Below are positions 1 to 7,604 of a stretch of 27,202 nucleotides of DNA, in pieces. The position numbers and the translations under genes were made by a program. The notes under the pieces were generated by a model that had not been told where the DNA came from, did not search any database, and was given only the letters and a program-made list of their open reading frames with translations. The DNA comes from an uncultured Candidatus Saccharibacteria bacterium (GTDB taxonomy: Bacteria > Patescibacteria > Saccharimonadia > Saccharimonadales > 2-12-FULL-41-12): contig CAMLDK010000003.1 in assembly GCA_946478995.1 (NCBI GenBank), positions 1 through 27,202 of the forward strand, read 5' to 3'. Within the stretch, counting starts at the first letter, position 1. The number at the start of each line of letters is the position of its first letter.

Positions 1-1
1 C

Positions 2-445
2 AACGCTGACGTAGCTACAATAGATCAATTGAACGCGGCAAATGCCACTATAACTGATCTGACCGTAGAAGGTACGGCCACTGTAGCCGAATTGCATGTG
101 ACGGGAAGCGCAACTTTTGAGGGAAATATCACTGTCAATGGACATGTAATAAGTAGTGGAGACCAACCTACGGTAGAAGCCCTGTCTCCAGCAGGCACTA
201 ATGGCCAGGTAAGTATTAGTGGTAATGATACGGCGGGCACGCTGACAATACAAACAGGGGATAATCCATCAACGGGAGATTTGCTCAAACTTATATTCAA
301 TAATCAATACGATAATGCAGAAGGGGCCGGATTAGATATTTTCCGCAGCGGAACTACAGAAGAGTATACGACCCTCAAAAGCCTGAACAATCCTCAACCG
401 AATACTACATATAAATATGATTACTTCATAATACAGGCCGAATAG
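2..445 (+). CDS. C-terminal end of a cell-surface repeat protein (5' truncated by the window)
   Basis: The frame is open to the left edge, so this is the tail (147 codons) of a larger protein; the TTG at 29 is probably not its start. The visible residues are rich in Thr, Val, Gly and Ala. Residues 10-48 hold tandem units of the form L-x-V-x-G-x-A-T-(V/F), such as LTVEGTATV and LHVTGSATF followed by ITVNGHV, as expected for a stacked beta fibre or beta-helix. Residues 68-105 carry a VSISGNDTAGTLTI-type module that I recall from the ends of large CPR surface proteins and phage-tail-like proteins. There are no cysteines and no C-terminal membrane segment, so anchoring must lie upstream or be non-covalent. 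The role is probably an exported adhesin or cell-envelope fibre; the family assignment is by pattern only. Confidence 0.6.
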   Translation, partial: NADVATIDQLNAANATITDLTVEGTATVAELHVTGSATFEGNITVNGHVISSGDQPTVEALSPAGTNGQVSISGNDTAGTLTIQTGDNPSTGDLLKLIFNNQYDNAEGAGLDIFRSGTTEEYTTLKSLNNPQPNTTYKYDYFIIQAE

Positions 446-487
446 CACACTAAAATATTGTGCGACGTAGAGAAAATTAATATAACC

Positions 488-516
488 TTAGTTAAAATAA
501 GCATAATTGGTATACT
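488..516 (+). promoter_or_regulatory. Promoter for the c-hairpin membrane protein
   Basis: TTAGTT (488-493), a 17-base spacer and TATACT (511-516). Only ten bases separate the -10 box from the ATG at 527 and no Shine-Dalgarno sequence is visible, so the transcript would be leaderless or nearly so. Confidence 0.5.
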
Positions 517-526
517 CATCTATAGT

Positions 527-1363
527 ATGATCCGGCAAACAAATCTATTAAAACGCGGGTTTGCTGTAATTGGCTTTAACTTGGCCGCTTTAGCAGTCTT
601 AAGCATTCTGGCTATGAGCTCTTCAGCAAATGCTATCAGCCAAGGCTTTTTCGCGGATGAGGATTTAGCGAGCGGCACACTCGTATCTATTAAAGGAAAC
701 GGCTCGAACACGATTATCGTACCTGCGGAACTGGAAAATAATAATATAGCCGGAGTGGTGGTAGATAAGCACGACAGCACCGTAGCTCTTAGCGAGAGTG
801 AAAATCAAGTCCAAGTTACCACCAATGGCGTAGCAAACCTATATGTCACTGATCTTTACGGGGACATAAAAGTCGGGGACCCTATAGGAATATCACCGAT
901 TCGCGGTGTGGGAGCGAAAGCCATAAGTAATGGAAAGATAGTAGGAGTAGCCCAGACCAATTTCGACGCCAGCCGTTCAACACGAACCGTATCTGTAAAA
1001 AAAGCAAACGGCGATACGGTGGAAGCTAAAGTAGGGTCGGTAATGGTCGCCGTCCAGATAGGGTATTATGCGGTATCGGCCGAAGAAGGACAGCGGACGA
1101 CCGGCTTACAGCAACTCGGCGGCAATCTAGCAGGCAAACCGGTTTCAGCCGTGAAAGTACTTATATCTCTAATAATCGCTTTAACGGGCACTATAGCGGC
1201 GGCTATCATCCTGTATGGAGGGGTAAAATCCGGCTTTACCGCTGTTGGACGCAATCCTTTGGCCCGTTTGAGTATATTTAACGGTTTGAAACGGATAAGT
1301 ATTTTTAGTCTGAGTATCTTTATCATAGCCTTAATGGTGGGCTATGCGATACTGCGGATTTAA
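527..1363 (+). CDS. Exported/membrane protein with a beta domain and a C-terminal c-subunit-like hairpin
   Basis: 278 residues from the ATG at 527. The open frame reaches back to a TTG at 458, but the promoter and the start of the signal peptide favour 527. Residues 11-32 are a hydrophobic signal segment followed by a signal peptidase-like site, SANA (about 33-36). Residues 40-185 are a beta-rich domain with short Gly/Val strands (for example the region around GDPIGIS), reminiscent of decoration or SAF-like folds. Residues 211-232 and 257-277 are two membrane helices joined by a loop with Arg242-Asn243-Pro244. The stretch ILYGGVKSGFTAVGRNPLA resembles helix 1 and the polar RQP loop of F-type ATP synthase subunit c, but helix 2 has no Asp or Glu, so it cannot carry protons in the usual way. 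The gene follows a surface-protein gene. Function unknown. Confidence 0.6.
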   Translation: MIRQTNLLKRGFAVIGFNLAALAVLSILAMSSSANAISQGFFADEDLASGTLVSIKGNGSNTIIVPAELENNNIAGVVVDKHDSTVALSESENQVQVTTNGVANLYVTDLYGDIKVGDPIGISPIRGVGAKAISNGKIVGVAQTNFDASRSTRTVSVKKANGDTVEAKVGSVMVAVQIGYYAVSAEEGQRTTGLQQLGGNLAGKPVSAVKVLISLIIALTGTIAAAIILYGGVKSGFTAVGRNPLARLSIFNGLKRISIFSLSIFIIALMVGYAILRI

Positions 1364-2419
1364 TTAGGCGGATTTACTAAGTTCATATTCGGCAGACTGA
1401 AGTTTTTCTATTAAGTCGTCAATGCCTCCGTCAAGGGCGGCCGGAATGTTGCTGCGGCTGTAGCCGATCCTATGGTCTGTTATGCGATCCTGCGGAAAGT
1501 TATAAGTCCGTATTTTTTCACTGCGGTCGCCGGAACCTATAAGCTTGCGCCTGGCATCGGACAGTTCTTTTTGTTCTTCCTCGATTTTTGCTTGGAGCAA
1601 GCGCGAACGTAAAACACTCATAGCTTTTTCGCGGTTTTTTAGTTGGGATTTTTCGTCCTGGTTAGTAACGACTAGGCCGGTAGGCAAGTAGGTGATGCGT
1701 ACGGCAGAATCCGTAGTATTGACACTTTGCCCGCCATGTCCGCTGGCCCGAAAAATATCTATCCGCAAATCGTCCGGCTTAATTTGTATATCGGTTTCCT
1801 CGGCCTCCGGCAGCACGGCAACCGTTACCGTGCTGGTGTGTACGCGGCCTTGGGATTCGGTTGCCGGGATGCGCTGGACGCGGTGTACACCGGCCTCAAA
1901 CTTTAGATTTTTATATGGGGATTCGCCTCGAACACTAAAAATAACTTCTTTGAAACCACCGACTTCGTTCGGACTGTCATTTATGTGCTCAATCTTGTAT
2001 CCATGATTTTCCGCCCAGCGATTGTACATCCTATATAGCTCGCCGGCGAACAGGCTTGACTCATCGCCGCCTGCCGCCGCCCGGATTTCAATGATGACGT
2101 CGCGGTCGTCATTCGGGTCTTTAGGCACTAACTCTTCCTCAAGCTGCTTTACGATATCCCGCAGTCTGGCCGCTAGGTCATTTAGTTCCGCTGAAGCTAA
2201 GCTCGCCAGCTCCGCATCGTTCCCATCCTGGATCGACTCCGCTTCTTTTATTTGTTTCTCTATTTTCCGTTTTTCATCGAATAAGGCGATTATCTTAGCC
2301 AGTTCCCCTTGGCGTTTCGCTAAGGCAGGGTAGTCAGTTCTTCCGAAAACATCCGGATTTTGAAGTTCCTGCTCAACCTTAATGAACTCTTCGCGGAGCT
2401 CTCTTTCTTTTTGCTGCAT
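1364..2419 (-). CDS. prfA: Peptide chain release factor 1 (RF1)
   Basis: Reads UAA and UAG in the ribosomal A site and triggers hydrolysis of peptidyl-tRNA. 351 residues, the full length for the family. The codon-recognition tripeptide Pro-Ala-Thr is at about 185-187 within [14 protein letters not shown], which marks RF1 rather than RF2. The catalytic Gly-Gly-Gln is at about 229-231 within [16 protein letters not shown]. The N-terminal region is a charged helical bundle. It lies 39 bases downstream of the L31 gene on the same strand, the widespread rpmE-prfA order, but the methyltransferase gene prmC that often follows is not here. Its stop codon abuts the stop codon of the convergent gene, giving TAATTA at 1361-1366. 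Confidence 0.97.
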   Translation of the reverse strand: MQQKERELREEFIKVEQELQNPDVFGRTDYPALAKRQGELAKIIALFDEKRKIEKQIKEAESIQDGNDAELASLASAELNDLAARLRDIVKQLEEELVPKDPNDDRDVIIEIRAAAGGDESSLFAGELYRMYNRWAENHGYKIEHINDSPNEVGGFKEVIFSVRGESPYKNLKFEAGVHRVQRIPATESQGRVHTSTVTVAVLPEAEETDIQIKPDDLRIDIFRASGHGGQSVNTTDSAVRITYLPTGLVVTNQDEKSQLKNREKAMSVLRSRLLQAKIEEEQKELSDARRKLIGSGDRSEKIRTYNFPQDRITDHRIGYSRSNIPAALDGGIDDLIEKLQSAEYELSKSA

Positions 2420-2458
2420 AGGTATAGTTTACCTTTTAAGATGGCCAGACAAAAAAGA

Positions 2459-2788
2459 TTAACCGATTTTCTGAGGTGTTTCGGATTCTTTTTTCTTGCT
2501 CTTGGCTTTGCTATTTCGTTGTGCTGCGGCTTCACGGGCTTTTTTAGCGGCTTCGGCGCGGGCTTTGAATTTATCAACACGTCCCTCTACATCAAGTAGC
2601 TTTTCCTGGCCGGTAAAGAAAGGGTGCGATGCGCTGGAAATATGCACATTCACTAGTGGATATTCTTGGCCGTCCAATTTGATAGTATCGTCTGTTTTAG
2701 CAGTAGATTTAGTTAAAAAAGTCTCGCCATTGGAAAGATCCTTAAAAACGACCGGTCTATAGTCCTTTGCGTGGATATCTTTTTTCAT
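2459..2788 (-). CDS. rpmE2: Ribosomal protein bL31, type B (zinc-independent)
   Basis: Large-subunit protein that bridges the subunits near the central protuberance. 109 residues starting MKKDIHAKDYRPVVFKDLSNG, which matches the type-B form; the protein has no cysteine, so the CxxC zinc site of type A is absent. SSASHPFFTG at about 51-60 is the typical end of the core. The last 40 or so residues are a Lys/Ala/Arg-rich extension that makes the protein longer than the usual 80-90 residues. First gene of rpmE2-prfA. Its promoter leaves only a ten-base leader without a Shine-Dalgarno sequence. Confidence 0.93.
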   Translation of the reverse strand: MKKDIHAKDYRPVVFKDLSNGETFLTKSTAKTDDTIKLDGQEYPLVNVHISSASHPFFTGQEKLLDVEGRVDKFKARAEAAKKAREAAAQRNSKAKSKKKESETPQKIG

Positions 2789-2798
2789 TAGATTGTTT

Positions 2799-2827
2799 AG
2801 TATACCTATCTGTTAGAGATCAGTCAA
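2799..2827 (-). promoter_or_regulatory. Promoter of rpmE2-prfA
   Basis: Read on the minus strand: TTGACT (2827-2822), a 17-base spacer and TATACT (2804-2799), the best sigma-70-type match in the window. Ten bases separate it from the ATG at 2788. Confidence 0.75.
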
Positions 2828-2842
2828 GACAGCAAGGTATAT

Positions 2843-2871
2843 TTGCATAATAGCGATATTTATGGTAATGT
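2843..2871 (+). promoter_or_regulatory. Putative leaderless promoter of the 242-residue gene
   Basis: TTGCAT (2843-2848), a 17-base spacer and TAATGT (2866-2871). Only six bases lie between this -10 box and the ATG at 2878, so transcription would begin at or beside the start codon. No Shine-Dalgarno sequence is visible. The -10 is imperfect. Confidence 0.4.
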
Positions 2872-2877
2872 ATTGCC

Positions 2878-3606
2878 ATGAGCCGGAATCTGGAGTTTGG
2901 GATTGAAGCTGCCGGAAACACCACTTTATCAATAAGCGGTCCTAGCAGTCCATTGCGCCTGGCGGGCAGATACAGGGAACTGGTCCAGAAAGCTAATCCT
3001 CACAAACCTTTTCGTTACTCTCAGACTAAAAAAGGCACAAAAGCCCGGGAAGACATAGGAGAAGTCAGGGTTAATGTAAGGAAAATAGCCGGAATATCTA
3101 ATAATCGACAACGTCGCGAGGTGTTAAAGGGAGTTATAGATTATGTGCATTTTCTTGGCTCAGGCCAGGCAGAATATATTGAAGCGGACCCTAATATCCA
3201 GCTTAGAGAAGGATTGCTTGATCCGAATGCGCCGGAAGATGCTTTAGCGGTGATTCTTAAATCTCCGAGCATGACAGATCCGGAATTATTAGAAGGTCAA
3301 GCTCTCCGGGGCATGAAAGGCATGGCCAAAGATCTGGCATATAAAGGAAAAGTAGGTGATCCCGATAAAAAAACTGAACGTATTTTGGCCAGAACTTTAG
3401 AAGCTTCGGTAAGCGCCGCCGAAGGAATATTACTTACCGCTGATATAAATAGCGGGGCTTCTCTAGCTACTGTTGATGATCACGACCCCGAGTCAGGATT
3501 TATATATCTGCATGCCCGCAATTTGAGCAGTCCGGCACAAAGTCTAATCTGTCTTGCGGGAGCCATAGAGCTTGTTCAGACGAACCAACAGGTTGCGGCA
3601 GCATAA
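2878..3606 (+). CDS. Protein of unknown function (242 aa)
   Basis: I do not recognise this family. It is soluble, with no signal peptide and no membrane helix. Residues 1-70 are basic (RYRELVQKANPHKPFRYSQT) and could bind nucleic acid or a partner; this is only a suggestion. Residues 75-190 look helical and mixed-charge. The C-terminal part, about 195-242, is more hydrophobic (SPAQSLICLAGAIELVQT). The single cysteine is close to the C-terminus. It is transcribed alone between the divergent rpmE2-prfA pair and rpsB, and the rpsB promoter lies partly inside its last codons, so its level may be set independently. Probably lineage-specific. Confidence 0.75.
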   Translation: MSRNLEFGIEAAGNTTLSISGPSSPLRLAGRYRELVQKANPHKPFRYSQTKKGTKAREDIGEVRVNVRKIAGISNNRQRREVLKGVIDYVHFLGSGQAEYIEADPNIQLREGLLDPNAPEDALAVILKSPSMTDPELLEGQALRGMKGMAKDLAYKGKVGDPDKKTERILARTLEASVSAAEGILLTADINSGASLATVDDHDPESGFIYLHARNLSSPAQSLICLAGAIELVQTNQQVAAA

Positions 3607-3621
3607 CGTATCTGTTATAAT
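3593..3621 (+). promoter_or_regulatory. Promoter of rpsB-tsf-frr
   Basis: TTGCGG (3593-3598), a 17-base spacer and a perfect TATAAT (3616-3621). The -35 box lies inside the last codons of the upstream gene. It gives a leader of about 90 bases before the rpsB start at 3720. Confidence 0.7.
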
Positions 3622-3641
3622 TTCAAAACCATTAAATTAAA

Positions 3642-3719
3642 CAGGCAGGGAGATTTTCCTCGGTTTAAAGCTTCGCTTGAAGCCTGAACTGACAGCCCGG
3701 CCGAAGAAAGAAGGAAAAT
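3642..3719 (+). promoter_or_regulatory. Structured 5' leader of rpsB
   Basis: The leader can form a hairpin GCTTC (3670-3674), loop GCTT, GAAGC (3679-3683). A competing long-range stem pairs CAGGC (3642-3646) with GCCTG (3682-3686) and shares two bases with that hairpin. AAGG at 3711-3714 is the ribosome binding site. rpsB leaders that bind excess S2 are known in other bacteria; the similarity here is in position and foldability, not in a recognised Rfam sequence. Confidence 0.35.
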
Positions 3720-4433
3720 ATGTCTAAAGTAGATATTAAGAAATTATTGGAGTCCGGCGCGCATTTTGGCCATAAAACCAGCCGCTGGCACCCAAAAATG
3801 GCGCCATATATCCATAGCAAAAGGAACGGCAGCCATATAATTGACCTGGTCAAGACCGTGGAAAAGCTGGAGCAGGCCCTGGATTTTATAGAGAAAACCA
3901 CGGCGAGCAGCCGGCAAGTTTTGCTAGTCGGTACCAAAAAGCAAGCTAGGGATGTGATTAGAGACGCGGCTGAGAAGACCTCGATGCCGTTTGTGACGGA
4001 ACGCTGGGTAGGCGGATTGTTGACCAATTCCGGCACGATGAACAGCAGGATTAAGCACCTCAAAGAACTTGAACAAAAAATGGCTTCAGGCGCGCTAGAA
4101 AACAAATACAGTAAATTGGAAGTCCAAAGATATCAGGAAGAAATCGATGCCATGAACCACCTTTATGGCGGCGTCAAAGAACTTTCCAATCGTCCCGGCG
4201 CTATATTTATAGCTGATGTGCTAAATGATAAGAACGCCGTCTTGGAAGCCAAGAAACTTAAGATACCGATCGTCGCTGTAATTGACAGCAACGCGGACCC
4301 AAGTGTGGCTGATTATCCGATTCCGGCAAATGACGATGCGATAAAAGCCATACAGTTGATCACAGACTACGTGGTAGAAGCAATATCCGCCGGCAAAGCA
4401 AAATCCAAGAAGAGTTCTGAAGAGGAGAAATAA
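3720..4433 (+). CDS. rpsB: Ribosomal protein uS2
   Basis: Small-subunit protein on the back of the 30S head-body junction. 237 residues. It begins with the diagnostic LLESGAHFGHKTSRWHPKM and contains TERWVGGLLTNSGTM at about 92-106 and the S2 signature near the end of the core (NADPSVADYPIPANDDA, residues 190-206). The C-terminus is a short Lys/Glu tail. The start has an AAGG ribosome site. tsf follows with no gap (TAAATG), so its ribosome site lies inside the end of rpsB and the two are likely translationally coupled. Confidence 0.98.
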   Translation: MSKVDIKKLLESGAHFGHKTSRWHPKMAPYIHSKRNGSHIIDLVKTVEKLEQALDFIEKTTASSRQVLLVGTKKQARDVIRDAAEKTSMPFVTERWVGGLLTNSGTMNSRIKHLKELEQKMASGALENKYSKLEVQRYQEEIDAMNHLYGGVKELSNRPGAIFIADVLNDKNAVLEAKKLKIPIVAVIDSNADPSVADYPIPANDDAIKAIQLITDYVVEAISAGKAKSKKSSEEEK

Positions 4434-5024
4434 ATGGACATCAAACAAATAAAGAGATTAAGAGAGTTAACCGGCGTAGGTATTACCGATGCAAAAAAAG
4501 CTTTGGAAGAAGCTGCCGGCGATTTTGATACGGCCCTTGCCGCAATGCGTAAGAAAGGTCTGACCAAAGCTGAAAAACGCGGTGAAAGGGAAGCCCGCGC
4601 CGGAGTCGTAGGCACCTACAATCATGACTCAAGAATCGGTGTCGTATTAGAAGTGAATTGTGAGACTGATTTTGTTGCTCGCAACGAAATATTTACTGAC
4701 CTTGTAAAAGATTTATCCATGCACATAGCTGCCAGTGCGCCTCTTTATGTAAGCGAAGATGATATCCCGGCCGAAGAAAAGAATAAAATAAAGGCCGAAT
4801 TCAGCGAAAAAGCTAAAAGTGAAGGCAAGCCGGCCGATATGTTAGAGAAGATTGTCGACGGACAGGTCAAAAAATATTTTGCTGAAAAATGCTTGCTTGA
4901 GCAGCCGTTTGTTAAGAATCCAGATATAAAAATCGGTGATTATATCAAGGAAAACATAGCCAAGCTCGGCGAAAATATCGTAGTACGCCGATTCGCGCGG
5001 CTTGCTTTGGGTGAAGTTTCATAA
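4434..5024 (+). CDS. tsf: Elongation factor Ts (short form)
   Basis: Nucleotide-exchange factor that recycles EF-Tu-GDP. 196 residues, about the size of the Thermus form and much shorter than the E. coli protein (about 283). An N-terminal UBA-like domain (residues 1-50) has RELTGVGITDAKKALEEA. The exchange motif region VLEVNCETDFVARNEIF follows at about 70-86, and then a single core subdomain. The start codon directly abuts the rpsB stop; the ribosome site GAGGAG is in the last rpsB codons. In most bacteria pyrH lies between tsf and frr; here frr follows after 20 bases. Confidence 0.97.
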   Translation: MDIKQIKRLRELTGVGITDAKKALEEAAGDFDTALAAMRKKGLTKAEKRGEREARAGVVGTYNHDSRIGVVLEVNCETDFVARNEIFTDLVKDLSMHIAASAPLYVSEDDIPAEEKNKIKAEFSEKAKSEGKPADMLEKIVDGQVKKYFAEKCLLEQPFVKNPDIKIGDYIKENIAKLGENIVVRRFARLALGEVS

Positions 5025-5044
5025 AGTTGATATCATAGTTATCA

Positions 5045-5590
5045 GTGGAAGAGATAATAACTAGATTCAAAGCCGACGCCGATAAGTCCATAGCTCATTT
5101 CGAGGATGAGCTTAAGAAGCTGCGCACCGGCAGGGCGCACCCGGGAATGCTAGATGGAGTAATGGCCGAGGCTTACAGCCAGAAGATGCCTCTTATTCAG
5201 CTGGCGACCGTTTCAACGCCGGAACCGCAGCTTTTGCAGATTTCTCCTTTTGACCCGAATAACATAGGGGCGATATCCGCCGCTATCAGAGAAAATCAAA
5301 CTTTAGGTTTGAATCCTATGGACGACGGCAAAATTATAAGAGTGCAGATACCGCCTTTGACGGAGGAGAGAAGAAGGCAGATAGTCAAGCAACTCGGCGA
5401 AAAAGTTGAAGACTGTATGATCTCTATGCGGAATGCCCGCCATGACGCTATCAAGCAGGCTAAAACCGGTGAATTCAGCGAAGATGATAAAAAGCACATC
5501 CAAAACCGTATAGACGAGCAAATGTCAGAAAAGAAAAAGCAGGTCGAGGATCTTGCCAAGACAAAAGAGACTGAAATCCTTACGGTTTAA
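5045..5590 (+). CDS. frr: Ribosome recycling factor (RRF)
   Basis: Splits post-termination ribosomes together with EF-G. 181 residues from a GTG codon, close to the family norm of 185. Residues 1-30 and 105-181 form the long three-helix bundle, with the conserved ELKKLRTGRAHPGMLDGV at about 22-39. The central beta domain includes VSTPEPQLLQISPFDP at 57-72. The C-terminal helix holds RNARHDAIKQAK. No Shine-Dalgarno sequence precedes the GTG, and TATCAT at 5031-5036 ends eight bases before it, so it may also have its own near-leaderless promoter in addition to readthrough from tsf. Confidence 0.97.
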   Translation: MEEIITRFKADADKSIAHFEDELKKLRTGRAHPGMLDGVMAEAYSQKMPLIQLATVSTPEPQLLQISPFDPNNIGAISAAIRENQTLGLNPMDDGKIIRVQIPPLTEERRRQIVKQLGEKVEDCMISMRNARHDAIKQAKTGEFSEDDKKHIQNRIDEQMSEKKKQVEDLAKTKETEILTV

Positions 5591-5611
5591 CCGTGTTAGA
5601 ATAGATTCCTG

Positions 5612-6733
5612 ATGACAGTCTTTCTTTTGATCATAAGCCTTATATTATTTGTCGGCTTGGTCGTGATTCATGAATGGGGGCATTTTATTGCCGCCAGGCG
5701 AGGCGGCGTTGAAGTAGAGGAATTCGGCGTAGGATTTCCGCCAAAAATTTGGGGCAGGAAGATACGCAGTAAGAAAAGTAAATTTATTTTTTCTATAAAT
5801 CTGCTGCCGCTGGGTGGGTTCGTGAAGCTCAAGGGCGAGAACTCGGAAGACAAGCGTCCTGCAAGTTTCGGGGCAGCGCCTTTATCTACAAAGGTGAAGA
5901 TAATGCTCGCCGGCGTGATCATGAATGCTCTCGTAGCCTTTTTAATATTTACGGTTTTAGCCGCCGCCGGCATGCCTAAAATCATAGACGGCCAGTTTAC
6001 CATAGCCAGCGATACTAAAATTATTCAGCAGGTTGAAAATAGCGATGTTGTTTTAGTCAGCAGCGTCGGTGAAAATACCCCGGCTTCTAAAGCGGGAATA
6101 AAGCCGGATGATAGGATTTTACAGATAAATGGCGAGCAAGTCACTAATGCCGAACAGGTTGCGGGCTTAACTCAGGGCAACGCCGGTAAAACCGTGCCGG
6201 TTGTTGTAGAGCGGGCAGGGGAGCAGCTTGAGGTCAAAGCTACCCTAAACCCGGAAAATACGGGCAGCGGCTATTTGGGCGTAGCCAGCCAATCCGGCGC
6301 AAGCGGCATAGAAGTGAGGCGTTCCACCTGGTCGTCGCCTATAGTAGCTTTAGGTCTTATGAAGCAAATCAGCCTGCTGACTTTTCAGGGCCTTGGTTCG
6401 GCTATCAGCAATTTAGCCAAGGGTGATACCGAAAAGGCAAGCGAACAAGTCGCAGGTCCGGTAGGTATTTTCTATATTTTGCGCGAGGGAGCAAAGATTG
6501 GTCTTAGCTTCATCTTATTTATTATTGCGATCATTTCTTTGACCTTGGCTTTATTGAATGCGTTGCCGATACCAGCTTTGGACGGCGGCAGATTGTTCGT
6601 TACGCTACTTTTTGCCGCGCTTAAAAAGCCGCTAACCCGGCGCGTGGAAGAAACTATACATGGCGCTGGTTTTGCGGTCCTGATGCTGCTTATAATCTTG
6701 ATAACCGTCGTGGATATAAAGCGTTTTTTCTAA
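5612..6733 (+). CDS. rseP: Site-2 intramembrane zinc protease (RseP family)
   Basis: Cleaves transmembrane segments, for example of anti-sigma factors or signal peptides. 373 residues. The first helix carries the zinc site HEWGH (His20, Glu21, His24). A PDZ domain follows at about 150-205 (SVGENTPASKAGIKPDDRIL). The third zinc ligand is in the family LDG motif, Asp324 within IPALDGGRLF, followed by a last helix at about 353-369. There is one PDZ domain, as in Gram-positive RseP. TAGAAT at 5597-5602 ends nine bases before the ATG. It keeps its ancestral place near frr, but cdsA, uppS and dxr, which often lie between them, are missing here. The next gene starts directly at the stop codon. Confidence 0.94.
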   Translation: MTVFLLIISLILFVGLVVIHEWGHFIAARRGGVEVEEFGVGFPPKIWGRKIRSKKSKFIFSINLLPLGGFVKLKGENSEDKRPASFGAAPLSTKVKIMLAGVIMNALVAFLIFTVLAAAGMPKIIDGQFTIASDTKIIQQVENSDVVLVSSVGENTPASKAGIKPDDRILQINGEQVTNAEQVAGLTQGNAGKTVPVVVERAGEQLEVKATLNPENTGSGYLGVASQSGASGIEVRRSTWSSPIVALGLMKQISLLTFQGLGSAISNLAKGDTEKASEQVAGPVGIFYILREGAKIGLSFILFIIAIISLTLALLNALPIPALDGGRLFVTLLFAALKKPLTRRVEETIHGAGFAVLMLLIILITVVDIKRFF

Positions 6734-7501
6734 ATGAAAAACCCGGTCAAAAAAGTAAAAAATAAAAAACAAGGTTACGGACCAAAGTCAGCCATATTGG
6801 TTACCCTGGCCATTTACTTTGGAGCGCAAATCATCGCCGGTGTGCTTATCGGGCTTTTCTTACATCTAAGCGGTAAAAGTGCCGAGGAAATAACTGATTT
6901 GGTAAATACTTCCATCGGCATCAGCTTTAGCTTTATTTTGATAGCCGAAGTTTTGTCGCTTTGGTTTTTATGGCGATTTATCAGATACAGGCAGGTTAGC
7001 CCCAGGGATATAGGTATAAAAAAACCAAGCTTTGAAAATATACTTTATTCTTTGCCTGCATACGGTGTATATTTTATTATCCTTTTAGCCGTTTTCTCAC
7101 TGGTTCGGGGCTTTACTCACATTGATACCGACCAGGAGCAGCAGATAGGTTTTGAGGGGGCGTCGGGAGTGTTGCCGCTGACACTGGTTTTTGTATCCTT
7201 AGTCATATTGCCGGCATTAGTAGAAGAAATAATGATCAGAGGTTTTTTATATACCGGTCTGAGAGCAAAGTACACTAAGGTAAACGCAGCGATCATTGCC
7301 AGCTTGGTCTTTGCGGTCGCGCATTTGCAGCTGGGAAGCGGCGCGCCACCGTTATGGATAGCGGCGATCGACACTTTCATCCTTTCCATAGTTCTTATCT
7401 ACCTTCGTGAAAAGACAGGAAATATCTGGGCAGGAGTTGCCGTCCATATGATAAAGAACACCTTTGCGTTTATCAGTCTTTTTATAATAAAGTTGATTTA
7501 G
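6734..7501 (+). CDS. CPBP family intramembrane metalloprotease
   Basis: 255 residues, with about seven hydrophobic segments after a basic N-terminus (KNPVKKVKNKK). The three family motifs are intact: EEIMIRG (Glu164, Glu165, Arg169), FAVAH (His197) and HMIKN (His238, Asn242). Relatives include the CAAX prenyl protease Rce1 and bacteriocin-immunity Abi proteins. Substrates cannot be read from the sequence. The ATG immediately follows the rseP stop, so it is co-translated with another membrane protease. Without prenylation genes in view, a bacteriocin-resistance or envelope-processing role is more likely than CAAX processing. Confidence 0.9.
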   Translation: MKNPVKKVKNKKQGYGPKSAILVTLAIYFGAQIIAGVLIGLFLHLSGKSAEEITDLVNTSIGISFSFILIAEVLSLWFLWRFIRYRQVSPRDIGIKKPSFENILYSLPAYGVYFIILLAVFSLVRGFTHIDTDQEQQIGFEGASGVLPLTLVFVSLVILPALVEEIMIRGFLYTGLRAKYTKVNAAIIASLVFAVAHLQLGSGAPPLWIAAIDTFILSIVLIYLREKTGNIWAGVAVHMIKNTFAFISLFIIKLI

Positions 7502-7518
7502 TTGTAATTAATTTAATT

Positions 7519-7524
7519 TATGAT
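7519..7524 (+). promoter_or_regulatory. Possible -10 box of the proS leader
   Basis: TATGAT at 7519-7524, eleven bases before the leader-peptide ATG at 7536. No good -35 box is found at 16-18 bases, so this promoter is tentative; transcription could also read through from the CPBP gene. Confidence 0.3.
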
Positions 7525-7535
7525 AAAGTTATTTT

Positions 7536-7604
7536 ATGCTTTTGTTTAAAAAGATAGTTTCTATAAACCTGCCAGCCCCGGCAACTCACCGGAGGCTACG
7601 TTAA
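7536..7604 (+). CDS. Predicted 22-residue leader peptide of the proS operon
   Basis: An ATG at 7536 opens a 22-codon frame that ends at TAA 7602-7604. The peptide begins MLLFKKIVSIN and ends LPAPATHRRLR. Two of its codons are proline (CCA 7572-7574 and CCG 7578-7580), placed at the 5' strand of the hairpin 7575-7596. A ribosome waiting at these codons would cover the left arm of that hairpin. It lies 82 bases before a gene pair that includes prolyl-tRNA synthetase. No Shine-Dalgarno sequence is visible, in line with other near-leaderless starts here. Two prolines is a modest signal, so the peptide is a hypothesis. Confidence 0.45.
   Translation: MLLFKKIVSINLPAPATHRRLR

Noticed and set aside
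446..462. Weak inverted repeat CACA...TGTG after the surface-protein gene as a terminator
   Set aside because: Only four base pairs, A+T-rich loop and no T tract.
527..1363. True ATP synthase subunit c (atpE)
   Set aside because: The hairpin is fused to a large exported domain and helix 2 lacks the essential Asp/Glu; no other atp gene is adjacent.
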